Of a DNA stretch of 12,534 nt, positions 7,485 to 12,534 are shown in pieces. The notes below the pieces were generated by a model. It had not been told where the DNA came from. It was given only the letters and a program-made list of their open reading frames with translations, and did no database searches. The DNA lies in contig JAOZSY010000064.1 in assembly GCA_029939445.1 (NCBI GenBank), positions 1 through 12,534 on the forward strand, given 5' to 3'. Source of the stretch: Bacteroidales bacterium. Its GTDB lineage: Bacteria; Bacteroidota; Bacteroidia; Bacteroidales; UBA1556. Each line of letters opens with the position of its first letter. The first letter of the stretch is position 1. The translations under genes and the position numbers were made by a program.

Positions 7485-7862
7485 TTAGCTAACTGCAACA
7501 GCAATCTCATCACTTTGCCACAACCCGTGCTTAGTACAATATGCATGGGCTACTAATTTCATATTCTTTGTTGGAACAATATAAAAATCAACTTCTACAT
7601 TTGTTGGGGCATTACCCATAGTGCCAGCATTGAAACGTGCTTCGCCTAAAAAGCGCTCACCATCCCATAATTGCACAAACGAAATATAATGATCAAAATC
7701 GTCTGGATGCTTATACTCATCTCCAACCATTACTTTTACTTTAAATTTTTCGCTAGCCTTAGCATTGTCTTCGCAATGTACAAAAGCAGAGTGACGGTCG
7801 ATATAATCTTTTTTTGCTTCTCTGTCTATTTCTGAAATATCTTGATATCTATTAATCTTCAT
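7485..7862 (-). CDS. Superoxide reductase (desulfoferrodoxin-like, single iron centre)
   Basis: 125-residue class II type superoxide reductase, which reduces superoxide to hydrogen peroxide without releasing oxygen. The His4-Cys iron site is complete: H24 (in DRHSAF), H52 (YKHPDDF), H58 (DHYISF), C109 and H112 (YCTKHGLW). The N-terminal desulforedoxin domain with four Cys is absent. The residues before the first ligand are D22-R23, where most family members have Glu-Lys; that pair controls access and protonation at the iron, so the exchange is notable but chemically conservative. It is the third gene after perR and peroxiredoxin, separated from the latter by 122 nt that hold a long hairpin. 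Its product peroxide would be removed by that peroxiredoxin. The rubredoxin it normally needs is not in the window. Confidence 0.92.
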   Translation of the reverse strand: MKINRYQDISEIDREAKKDYIDRHSAFVHCEDNAKASEKFKVKVMVGDEYKHPDDFDHYISFVQLWDGERFLGEARFNAGTMGNAPTNVEVDFYIVPTKNMKLVAHAYCTKHGLWQSDEIAVAVS

Positions 7863-7913
7863 AATATTTTGTTTTTTTGGTTTAAAAAATAATTTGTTAC
7901 TGTTGTTGGAGAA

Positions 7914-7960
7914 AGTATTCAGTATGTAGTTTGTGCATTACTTACTACATACTGAATACT
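7914..7960 (-). repeat. 17-bp perfect inverted repeat between peroxiredoxin and superoxide reductase
   Basis: AGTATTCAGTATGTAGT at 7914-7930 pairs perfectly with ACTACATACTGAATACT at 7944-7960, with a 13-nt loop; three further pairs (GAA/TTC) are possible across a small bulge. On the minus strand it is followed by TTTCTCC, not by a clean T run. It could be a weak or attenuating terminator, an mRNA 3'-end stabiliser for the peroxiredoxin message, a processing site, or a protein-binding palindrome. The sequence alone does not decide among these. Confidence 0.75.
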
Positions 7961-7984
7961 GCTTTCTGTCCACTAAATTCTTGT

Positions 7985-8617
7985 TTATTTCTCTGATAAG
8001 TATTTTGCAACACCAGCATGAGAACCTTCCATAGCTTTTTCGCCTGGCTTCCAGTTAGCAGGGCAAACTTCACCATTTTCTTCAAAATATTGTAAAGCGT
8101 CAACCATACGGATAGCCTCATCAATGCTACGTCCTAAAGGAAGGTCGTTAATTACGTTATGTCTTATAATACCTTCTTTATCAATTAAGAAAAGACCACG
8201 GTATGCTACAGGAGCTCCTTTGAATATTGATAAACCATCGTCATCATAATCGTACTCTCCAGCTAATACACCAAAGTTTTCAGCAATTGTTTTGCTTAGG
8301 TCAGCTACTAATGGATATTTAACTCCTTTAATACCACCGTCCTTAAGTTCAGTATTTAACCATGCCCAATGTGAATGCTCTGAGTCTACCGAGCAACCTA
8401 CTACTGCTACATTTCTTTTCTCAAATTCATCCATTTGCTCTTGAAATGCCAAAATCTCCGTAGGGCATACAAAAGTAAAATCAAGTGGGTAAAAGAAGAA
8501 TACAACATGCTTTTCGCCAACATACTGGTCTAGTGAGAAATCTTCTACAAATTCTCCACCGTTTACTACTGCTGCTGCACTGAATCTAGGTGCTTTTTTT
8601 CCAATTAAATTTTCCAT
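7985..8617 (-). CDS. Typical 2-Cys peroxiredoxin (AhpC/Prx1 type)
   Basis: 210-residue thiol peroxidase of the AhpC-TSA family. The peroxidatic Cys is C51 in DFTFVCPTE and the resolving Cys is C185 in GEVCPANW. The catalytic-site Arg is probably R140 in YRGLF or another nearby Arg. Compared with short bacterial AhpC proteins it has an acidic loop insert at about 120-136 (EYDYDDDG and following), which I believe is common in Bacteroidota homologues. It follows perR by 24 nt with no promoter element between, so it is almost certainly cotranscribed and PerR-controlled. No AhpF or thioredoxin reductase is nearby; the reductant is unknown. The gene name ahpC is plausible but is withheld because no AhpF partner is seen. 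Confidence 0.93.
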   Translation of the reverse strand: MENLIGKKAPRFSAAAVVNGGEFVEDFSLDQYVGEKHVVFFFYPLDFTFVCPTEILAFQEQMDEFEKRNVAVVGCSVDSEHSHWAWLNTELKDGGIKGVKYPLVADLSKTIAENFGVLAGEYDYDDDGLSIFKGAPVAYRGLFLIDKEGIIRHNVINDLPLGRSIDEAIRMVDALQYFEENGEVCPANWKPGEKAMEGSHAGVAKYLSEK

Positions 8618-8641
8618 TTTTTTATGTTTTAAAGTTTATTA

Positions 8642-9064
8642 TTATTTATTTATTATCTTTTTGCAATTGGCACATATGCCTTTTATATAAAAATGCTTTT
8701 CTGAAATGTCATAGTCTACTAAAGCTTCAATTTTGCCATGCTCTGGAATAGGGAAATCTTCAACCCCACCACATTCTATACATTTAAAATGACCATGAAA
8801 GCTAACATCAGCATCAAATCTAGTTTCATTATCCTCAATATTTATTATTAGAATAATGCCCTGTTTCTGAAAAAGTTTTAGCGTATTATAAACTGTAGTT
8901 TTTGATAATGTTGGAATGTCTGATGATAGAGCTCCATATATTTTGTCTACTGTTGGATGACTATTTGTACTTGCCAAATATTCAAATATTTTGAGTCTTT
9001 GAATGCTAGGTTTTATTCCTGCATCTCTCAAATATTTCTCCAGATTATCAATTTTCTTTAACAT
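8642..9064 (-). CDS. perR: PerR-type peroxide-sensing Fur-family repressor
   Basis: 140-residue Fur-family regulator. The N-terminal winged helix includes SHPTVDKIY and LSKTTVYNTL (recognition helix, about 53-62). The structural zinc site is C95-IE-C98 with a second CANC pair near the C-terminus. The regulatory metal site reads H36, D84, H90, H92 and D103, each one residue before H37, D85, H91, H93 and D104 of B. subtilis PerR. The Asp at position 84 is the residue that favours PerR-type metal-catalysed oxidation; Fur proteins usually have Glu there. The gene heads the operon with peroxiredoxin and superoxide reductase, and a perfect Per-box-like palindrome covers its promoter, so autoregulation is expected. 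Confidence 0.92.
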   Translation of the reverse strand: MLKKIDNLEKYLRDAGIKPSIQRLKIFEYLASTNSHPTVDKIYGALSSDIPTLSKTTVYNTLKLFQKQGIILIINIEDNETRFDADVSFHGHFKCIECGGVEDFPIPEHGKIEALVDYDISEKHFYIKGICANCKKIINK

Positions 9065-9076
9065 CAGTTTTACTCT

Positions 9077-9093
9077 TTTGTAATGATTACAAA
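9077..9093 (-). promoter_or_regulatory. Per box: 17-bp perfect palindrome TTTGTAATGATTACAAA
   Basis: The sequence is a perfect 8-1-8 palindrome centred on 9085. Its core TTGTAAT-G-ATTACAA differs from the B. subtilis Per box TTATAATNATTATAA only at one symmetric position in each half. It lies 12 nt upstream of the perR ATG and overlaps the -7 element, so bound PerR would block transcription start. Binding by this PerR is inferred. Confidence 0.8.
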
Positions 9094-9097
9094 TTTA
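9090..9097 (-). promoter_or_regulatory. Bacteroidota -7 promoter element (TAAATTTG) for the perR operon
   Basis: Minus-strand TAAATTTG matches TAnnTTTG and lies 25 nt upstream of the perR ATG, giving a short 5' leader. It shares four bases with the Per-box palindrome. No clear -33 TTG was found. Confidence 0.55.
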
Positions 9098-9206
9098 TAA
9101 CAATTTTAAATATGTAAATGTGAAAGTTTGTTAATGTTTTTTACTGGAGGTTTTGGGTTGATTTAAGCTTGGTGAATCAGGTAGTTAAACTAATTGCTAT
9201 TTTTCA

Positions 9207-9214
9207 TATATTTG
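9207..9214 (+). promoter_or_regulatory. Bacteroidota -7 promoter element (TATATTTG) for the membrane acyltransferase-like gene
   Basis: TATATTTG matches TAnnTTTG, 67 nt upstream of the ATG at 9282, in the 217-bp divergent gap with perR. The nearest TTG upstream (9194-9196) is too close for a -33 box, so confidence is moderate. Confidence 0.45.
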
Positions 9215-9281
9215 TATTATAAGAAATTTAATAATTATATTAATTTCAATATTTAATTAAAGGTTAAGTTTAATAAAATCT

Positions 9282-10310
9282 ATGACAATAAAAACCAGAT
9301 TAAATTTTCCTGATGGTGTAAAAGGTTTAGCTGTACTTTTTATGATTCAAGTGCACCTGATGGAAGTTTTTGCCAAAGAGGAAATTCTTAAAAGTGACTT
9401 GGGTTCATTTTCTTTGTTCTTTGGTGGAATTCCTGCGGCACCTGTTTTTATGGTTATTATGGGTTACTTTTTGGCTTTTGGAACAAAAAATTCCATAGAT
9501 ATGAGTAAGCGTGGTATTAAACTTTTTATGGGAGGAATACTGCTAAATATTGGACTTAATGCTCATCTTCTTTTTAATATTTTTATCAAAAACTGGGATG
9601 TTAACCCCTGGAATTTTATTTTTGGAGTGGATATCTTGCCATTGGCAGGCTTAAGTATAATAAGCATTGCATTATTTCAAAAGATTGCTAAAAATAGATA
9701 TTGGGCTTATTATGCTTTGGCTATTGCAATAAGCATGCTTTCTCAATTATTTAACCCTCAGCAGTTTGAAAGTAATTATCTTAGATATATTCTCGCTTTC
9801 TTTGTTGGTGGCACTTCTTGGTCTTATTTTCCTTTAATTCCTTGGTTGGCATATCCTCTTTTAGGTTATGGTTTTAAATTGATGGCAGATACTGTTAGTA
9901 TTAAAACCTTTGATAAAAGTATTTGGAGTAAAATTACTCTAGGAATTATTGGAGTACTATTAATTAGTACAGCTAACTTTGGAATTAGTATATCTACTAA
10001 TCTCGCTCAATATTACCACCATAATATTTTGTTCTTTTTATGGAGTACGGCTTCTACGAGTATTTGGATTTATATTCTTTTTCAATTAAATAAATTGGCA
10101 AAAAACAGTTTGTTTTTTAAGTATCTCCAGTTTATTGGCAAAAATGTAACAATTGTATATGTTTTTCAATGGCTCATCATAGGTAATATAGGCACATCAC
10201 TTTATAAAACTCAAAATATTTGGGAGTGGAGTTTCTGGTTTTTTATTACTGTGCTCACATCAAGTATTTTAACATACTTATGGATTAAATATAAGGCTAA
10301 GTATTTATAG
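9282..10310 (+). CDS. Multi-span membrane protein, DUF1624/HGSNAT-like acyltransferase family
   Basis: 342 residues with roughly nine to ten hydrophobic spans. The N-terminus has the family-type pattern R6, D11, K14-G15 then a helix ending in QVH25-LME, resembling the conserved Arg, Asp and catalytic-region His of acyltransferase-3, DUF1624 and HGSNAT-type proteins. Further on are GGIPAAPVFMVIMGYFLA, WNFIFGVDILPLAGLS, YFPLIPWLAYPLLGYG and, late in the chain, FIGKNVTIVYVFQW, all common in this group. Such proteins move acyl groups across the inner membrane onto sugars or other acceptors, but no acceptor can be named here. It is transcribed away from perR and shows no operon partner. No hairpin terminator is seen directly after it. 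Confidence 0.75.
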   Translation: MTIKTRLNFPDGVKGLAVLFMIQVHLMEVFAKEEILKSDLGSFSLFFGGIPAAPVFMVIMGYFLAFGTKNSIDMSKRGIKLFMGGILLNIGLNAHLLFNIFIKNWDVNPWNFIFGVDILPLAGLSIISIALFQKIAKNRYWAYYALAIAISMLSQLFNPQQFESNYLRYILAFFVGGTSWSYFPLIPWLAYPLLGYGFKLMADTVSIKTFDKSIWSKITLGIIGVLLISTANFGISISTNLAQYYHHNILFFLWSTASTSIWIYILFQLNKLAKNSLFFKYLQFIGKNVTIVYVFQWLIIGNIGTSLYKTQNIWEWSFWFFITVLTSSILTYLWIKYKAKYL

Positions 10311-10416
10311 TATTTACTAAAAGACAGAAAAGTATAGATACTATCTCACAACATTATTTATTATCAATATTTTAATTATTTTAAGACTTTTTATTATCTA
10401 GTATAGAAAACTTTTA

Positions 10417-10424
10417 TATCTTTG
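10417..10424 (+). promoter_or_regulatory. Bacteroidota -7 promoter element (TATCTTTG) for the leader RNA and 244-residue gene
   Basis: TATCTTTG is a good TAnnTTTG match, followed directly by the G+C-rich structured stretch. It predicts a transcript start near 10430 and a leader of about 150 nt before the ATG at 10584. No clear -33 TTG is visible. Confidence 0.55.
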
Positions 10425-10429
10425 CATTA

Positions 10430-10545
10430 ACATCAAGAATTCGTCAGTAGACGGATACCAACCGACCTAGCTTATGGCACGGTGGTAAAGAGATGAGGGG
10501 CATTCGCTCAAAGTGATAAGCAATCACATACATTTCCAAAACTTG
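10430..10545 (+). ncRNA. Putative structured leader RNA or small RNA, unidentified
   Basis: Bases 10441-10510 are about 53% G+C (37 of 70) against roughly a third around them, with no convincing ORF. Helices that can be read directly: 10439-10445 with 10450-10456 (closing an AGTA loop, one wobble); 10457-10464 with 10480-10486 (ACC/GGT plus ACCG/CGGT, one bulged A); TGAG 10494-10497 with CTCA 10507-10510; GTGAT 10513-10517 with ATCAC 10523-10527; and CCAA/TTGG at 10536-10546. The helices are adjacent and do not overlap, as in a folded RNA. I could not match it to a riboswitch, ribozyme or small-RNA family from memory. It may be a cis-regulatory leader of the next gene or an RNA that works with its product. 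Confidence 0.55.
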
Positions 10546-10582
10546 GTGTAATAATTTATTTATTAATTTAATAATATTACAC
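10546..10582 (+). promoter_or_regulatory. Hairpin directly before the start codon of the 244-residue gene
   Basis: GTGTAATA at 10546-10553 pairs perfectly with TATTACAC at 10575-10582, and TTATT 10556-10560 with AATAA 10570-10574 extends the stem after a 2-nt bulge, leaving a 9-nt loop. The ATG begins two bases later. In mRNA this would fold beside the start codon and could limit ribosome access; as DNA it could be an operator. Confidence 0.5.
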
Positions 10583-10583
10583 A

Positions 10584-11318
10584 ATGAGAACAATTCAAAG
10601 TATTGACTCAGGTCAAAATCGAGAAGTAAGAATGGTAAGCATTCTTAAAGAAGTAAAAAAGCCTTATGTAGATTTAAATGAGAACATTCAGAAATCTTCT
10701 TTGCCAGTTTTATTTGAGAAAACACACGGTCGTGTTCAAACATTATTTGATTTTACAGGTTTCACAGGTTTCAGGATGCTGATATTTGATGAAAAAATGA
10801 AATTTGTTACAGCAAAGCAGATTTTTAGCAATAGTCATTTAAATGTAGGTGAAGCTGCAGTTTCACAGATGTTAATTCGAGAGCCATATGTGCTTATGAT
10901 TCCTAGAAATAGTAATCTGAAACTTGATGAGATTCATAGTTTTAGAATGTTTGAGAGGATAAGTGATGACTACTCCGTTTTCTATTTAGTGCTTAAATAT
11001 GGTAATGAAGATAAGTTGAAAAGTCGTTCAGTAATCAATAAGCCCCAAATGACAGGTGTTGGTTTTTATCAGATGTATCAAAAAAGACTGCAAAATGAAT
11101 GTGATCAAGAATTGATTTCGTGCTTTAATAAGGAAGTAGGTTGTAAAGCTTGGGTATCACCTAGAGCCTCTTATTTGGCGGCTATTCATTCAGAATTTGA
11201 TCGTAGAGAATTTGACTATTCTGCAATAGGAAATAGAGGTTCGCTCTCATTAAAGTTTAAAGTAAGGTTATGGGGGAATAAACTTATTATTACTGAAGAA
11301 GTTAAAATGCCAGACTAG
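10584..11318 (+). CDS. Unrecognised 244-residue soluble protein with structured leader
   Basis: I do not recognise this family. It has no signal peptide and no membrane segment. The N-terminal 20 residues are polar with several Arg; a hydrophobic stretch TLFDFTGFTGFRMLIFDEK (about 53-71) holds a short FTGFTGF repeat. A mixed region HSFRMFERISDDYSVFYLVLKYG follows near 118-140. The C-terminal third has three Cys (in NECDQ, ISCFN and VGCKAW) and basic segments (VSPRASYL, FDRREFDY, LKFKVRLWGNK), which could contact nucleic acid, but no known catalytic motif is visible. Codon and base use look like the neighbours. It stands alone with its own promoter element, a long folded leader and a strong terminator. 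The ATG at 10584 is chosen because it follows the hairpin and gives the longest frame; M17 is a weaker alternative. Confidence 0.8.
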   Translation: MRTIQSIDSGQNREVRMVSILKEVKKPYVDLNENIQKSSLPVLFEKTHGRVQTLFDFTGFTGFRMLIFDEKMKFVTAKQIFSNSHLNVGEAAVSQMLIREPYVLMIPRNSNLKLDEIHSFRMFERISDDYSVFYLVLKYGNEDKLKSRSVINKPQMTGVGFYQMYQKRLQNECDQELISCFNKEVGCKAWVSPRASYLAAIHSEFDRREFDYSAIGNRGSLSLKFKVRLWGNKLIITEEVKMPD

Positions 11319-11335
11319 TTATTTTAATACACTAA

Positions 11336-11376
11336 TAAAAGCTTAAATGGTAAAGCATTTGAGCTTTTATTTTTTT
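11336..11376 (+). terminator. Rho-independent terminator after the 244-residue gene
   Basis: A 14-bp stem (11336-11349 with 11356-11369, one G-T wobble, 6-nt loop) is followed by seven T (11370-11376). It lies 17 nt past the stop codon at 11318. The A run on the left arm could also help stop the convergent minus-strand gene. Confidence 0.88.
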
Positions 11377-11474
11377 AAAGGTTATAATTACGGATTTTTG
11401 CTTAAAGGCCGATATGTTTTTTTTTCGTTTACCTATTTATTCTCTAATAAGTTAAAGCTGGCGATAATTATATT

Positions 11475-12371
11475 TTAAAGAGTAATTGAAACACCAAGCC
11501 AAGGCAGGGCAATAATAGAACCTATGCCTTCAGCCATTGGAAATATTAAGCCAAAATCTATACCCGCTTCATTAATAACATATCTTCCTCCAGCTGATAA
11601 AATGAAGAAATAGGAATTGTCTACCATTATGTAATAATTCTCTGAAATAAAGTATCCATTAGCCCCAAGCCTAAGCATAAAATTTAAATTTATCAACGGA
11701 GATTTTGACCAGTTTCCTCCTGTATATCCATAACCAACTCCAAGACTTGCGTTATTATTTTTGTTGCCAATAGTTGCGATACCATAAGCTATTCCAAAAG
11801 TAGTTTCATCCTCCATAAGTATAGTTCCTCCCAATACACCAGCTCCAACCGCAATGTTATCCTTTTTGACAGGTATTGAGATTTTAGTTGTGAACCATAC
11901 AGGTGTTGGAGCTCCACCAAAAAAGAAAAGAGGCACAACTCCTCCACCAATAGAAATATTGTCTGTTATTCCTACAGCAAAAGAGTTAATTAATACCCAT
12001 ACATTTTGATAATACCCTTCTCCTTTTTTTAATCCATAGCCGTTTGGAGAAAAGAAATAGCGACTTGATTGAGGGTTGTCTAACCATATTTTATTATTTA
12101 CTATCTTATTTTGATTTATAGGAAAAAGTTTTTTTATTTCAGATTTCTGAATAGATATAGTTCCAATGCTTTCAGTCATTAAAATAATAATTGAATCATT
12201 CTGTGATATAATGACTCCTCGGTAAGTATTTTTATTATTAGTTTCTACATAATATTTGAGTGTGTCATTCTGTATTTCTTGATTATTATTAATAGTGATA
12301 GTGTCAGTTTTTTGACCAAAAATCAATATAGAAAAGAGTAAAAACAAGGATGTGATAATGTATTTTTTCAT
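11475..12371 (-). CDS. Exported protein with probable outer-membrane beta-rich domain, function unknown
   Basis: 298 residues from the ATG at 12371. That start is preferred because it gives a proper signal peptide (MKKYIITSLFLLFSILIFGQ, cleavage likely after FG or GQ). The frame also opens at a TTG 24 nt upstream, but that TTG lies inside the -7 promoter box. Residues about 45-95 form a small beta-rich segment (YRGVIISQNDSIIILM, TISIQKSEIKKLFPI). From about residue 110 there are many alternating hydrophobic and glycine-rich strands (VGITDNISIGGGVVPLFFFGG, AVGAGVLGG, GIAYGIATIG, SLGVGYGYTGG, LNFMLRLGANGYF), as expected for a small outer-membrane barrel. Similar proteins are, to my recollection, widespread in Bacteroidota as conserved hypotheticals. 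It converges on the 244-residue gene. Confidence 0.78.
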   Translation of the reverse strand: MKKYIITSLFLLFSILIFGQKTDTITINNNQEIQNDTLKYYVETNNKNTYRGVIISQNDSIIILMTESIGTISIQKSEIKKLFPINQNKIVNNKIWLDNPQSSRYFFSPNGYGLKKGEGYYQNVWVLINSFAVGITDNISIGGGVVPLFFFGGAPTPVWFTTKISIPVKKDNIAVGAGVLGGTILMEDETTFGIAYGIATIGNKNNNASLGVGYGYTGGNWSKSPLINLNFMLRLGANGYFISENYYIMVDNSYFFILSAGGRYVINEAGIDFGLIFPMAEGIGSIIALPWLGVSITL

Positions 12372-12392
12372 AGGATTTTGATTTAAGTGTTG

Positions 12393-12400
12393 CAAATATA
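12393..12400 (-). promoter_or_regulatory. Bacteroidota -7 promoter element (TATATTTG) for the exported protein gene
   Basis: Minus-strand TATATTTG matches TAnnTTTG, 21 nt upstream of the ATG at 12371. Its position means the upstream TTG in the same frame cannot be in the mRNA, which decides the start codon. Confidence 0.55.
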
Positions 12401-12440
12401 CGATACTGAAAGCCTGAAAGCAATTAAATTATACAAATAA

Positions 12441-12448
12441 TATCTTTG
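12441..12448 (+). promoter_or_regulatory. Possible plus-strand -7 element (TATCTTTG) near the right edge
   Basis: TATCTTTG is identical to the element before the structured leader at 10417. An ATG at 12515 follows about 66 nt later and stays open for the six codons left in the window (MKSFRV). The box is a short motif in A+T-rich DNA and could be chance. Nothing else is recognised in 12401-12534. Confidence 0.3.
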
Positions 12449-12534
12449 GAGTTATTGTAAATTATAAGCGTTGAGGTTTTATTTTCCTTCGCTAGTTCAC
12501 GAATTGGCTACTGTATGAAATCCTTTCGTGTGGT

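Noticed and set aside
10474..10516. Two tiny ORFs in the leader (MARW at 10474 and MRGIRSK at 10493) as leader peptides
   Set aside because: Very short, no run of one regulatory amino acid, no ribosome-binding signal, and they overlap the proposed helices; chance is the simpler explanation.
10430..10545. tRNA, or TPP, cobalamin, SAM or c-di-GMP riboswitch
   Set aside because: No T-arm or acceptor pairing, and none of the conserved core sequences of these riboswitches is present.
12372..12395. N-terminal extension of the exported protein from a TTG start at 12395
   Set aside because: It would place eight polar residues before a clean signal peptide, and the TTG is part of the -7 promoter box.
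12508..12534. End of a minus-strand gene (…TRKDFIQ then TAG)
   Set aside because: Only eight open codons to the window edge; cannot be told from chance.
1..12534. CRISPR array, insertion sequence, integrase or phage genes
   Set aside because: No spaced direct repeats, no transposase or recombinase motif and no terminal inverted repeats with target duplication were seen.

Overview
The window is AT-rich (about one third G+C by eye) and reads as a chromosomal segment of a Bacteroidota member. The evidence is the repeated Bacteroidota-type -7 element TAnnTTTG upstream of several genes, the lack of Shine-Dalgarno sequences, and the protein types. Superoxide reductase, a rubrerythrin-like protein and a bacterial ferritin suggest an anaerobe or microaerophile that meets oxygen intermittently. 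No species call is possible from sequence reading alone.

Layout. (1) Positions 1-1719, minus strand: a 23S rRNA methyltransferase gene rlmN, cut by the window edge, lies 4 nt behind a DPM1-like family 2 glycosyltransferase with its own -7 element. (2) 1799-4412, minus: an unknown polytopic membrane protein, ribD (riboflavin synthesis) and a DMT/EamA transporter; ribD and the transporter overlap by one base. (3) 4435-7387, minus: a four-gene unit of ferritin, a dihydroorotate-dehydrogenase-like flavoprotein, a ferredoxin-NADP reductase and a rubrerythrin-like diiron protein, with a promoter element before it and a perfect 15-bp hairpin terminator after it. (4) 7429-9097, minus: perR, a 2-Cys peroxiredoxin and superoxide reductase, headed by a 17-bp perfect palindrome that matches a Per box and overlaps the promoter, and closed by a hairpin terminator. 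Regions 3 and 4 form one contiguous peroxide, superoxide and iron defence block of seven genes.

(5) 9207-10310, plus: a multi-span membrane protein resembling DUF1624/HGSNAT-type acyltransferases. (6) 10417-11376, plus: a self-contained unit with a promoter element, a leader of about 150 nt that is much richer in G+C than its surroundings and full of hairpins, an unrecognised 244-residue soluble protein, and a strong terminator. This is the best candidate in the window for something undescribed. (7) 11475-12371, minus: an exported protein with a likely outer-membrane or periplasmic C-terminal domain, followed by about 160 bp with one possible plus-strand promoter near the right edge.

How the genes work together. 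PerR is expected to repress its own operon until peroxide oxidises it, then release peroxiredoxin (peroxide removal) and superoxide reductase (superoxide to peroxide). The neighbouring unit stores iron (ferritin) and probably reduces peroxide (the rubrerythrin-like protein). The FNR and the DHOD-like flavoprotein are plausible electron suppliers, but that last link is inference from gene order.
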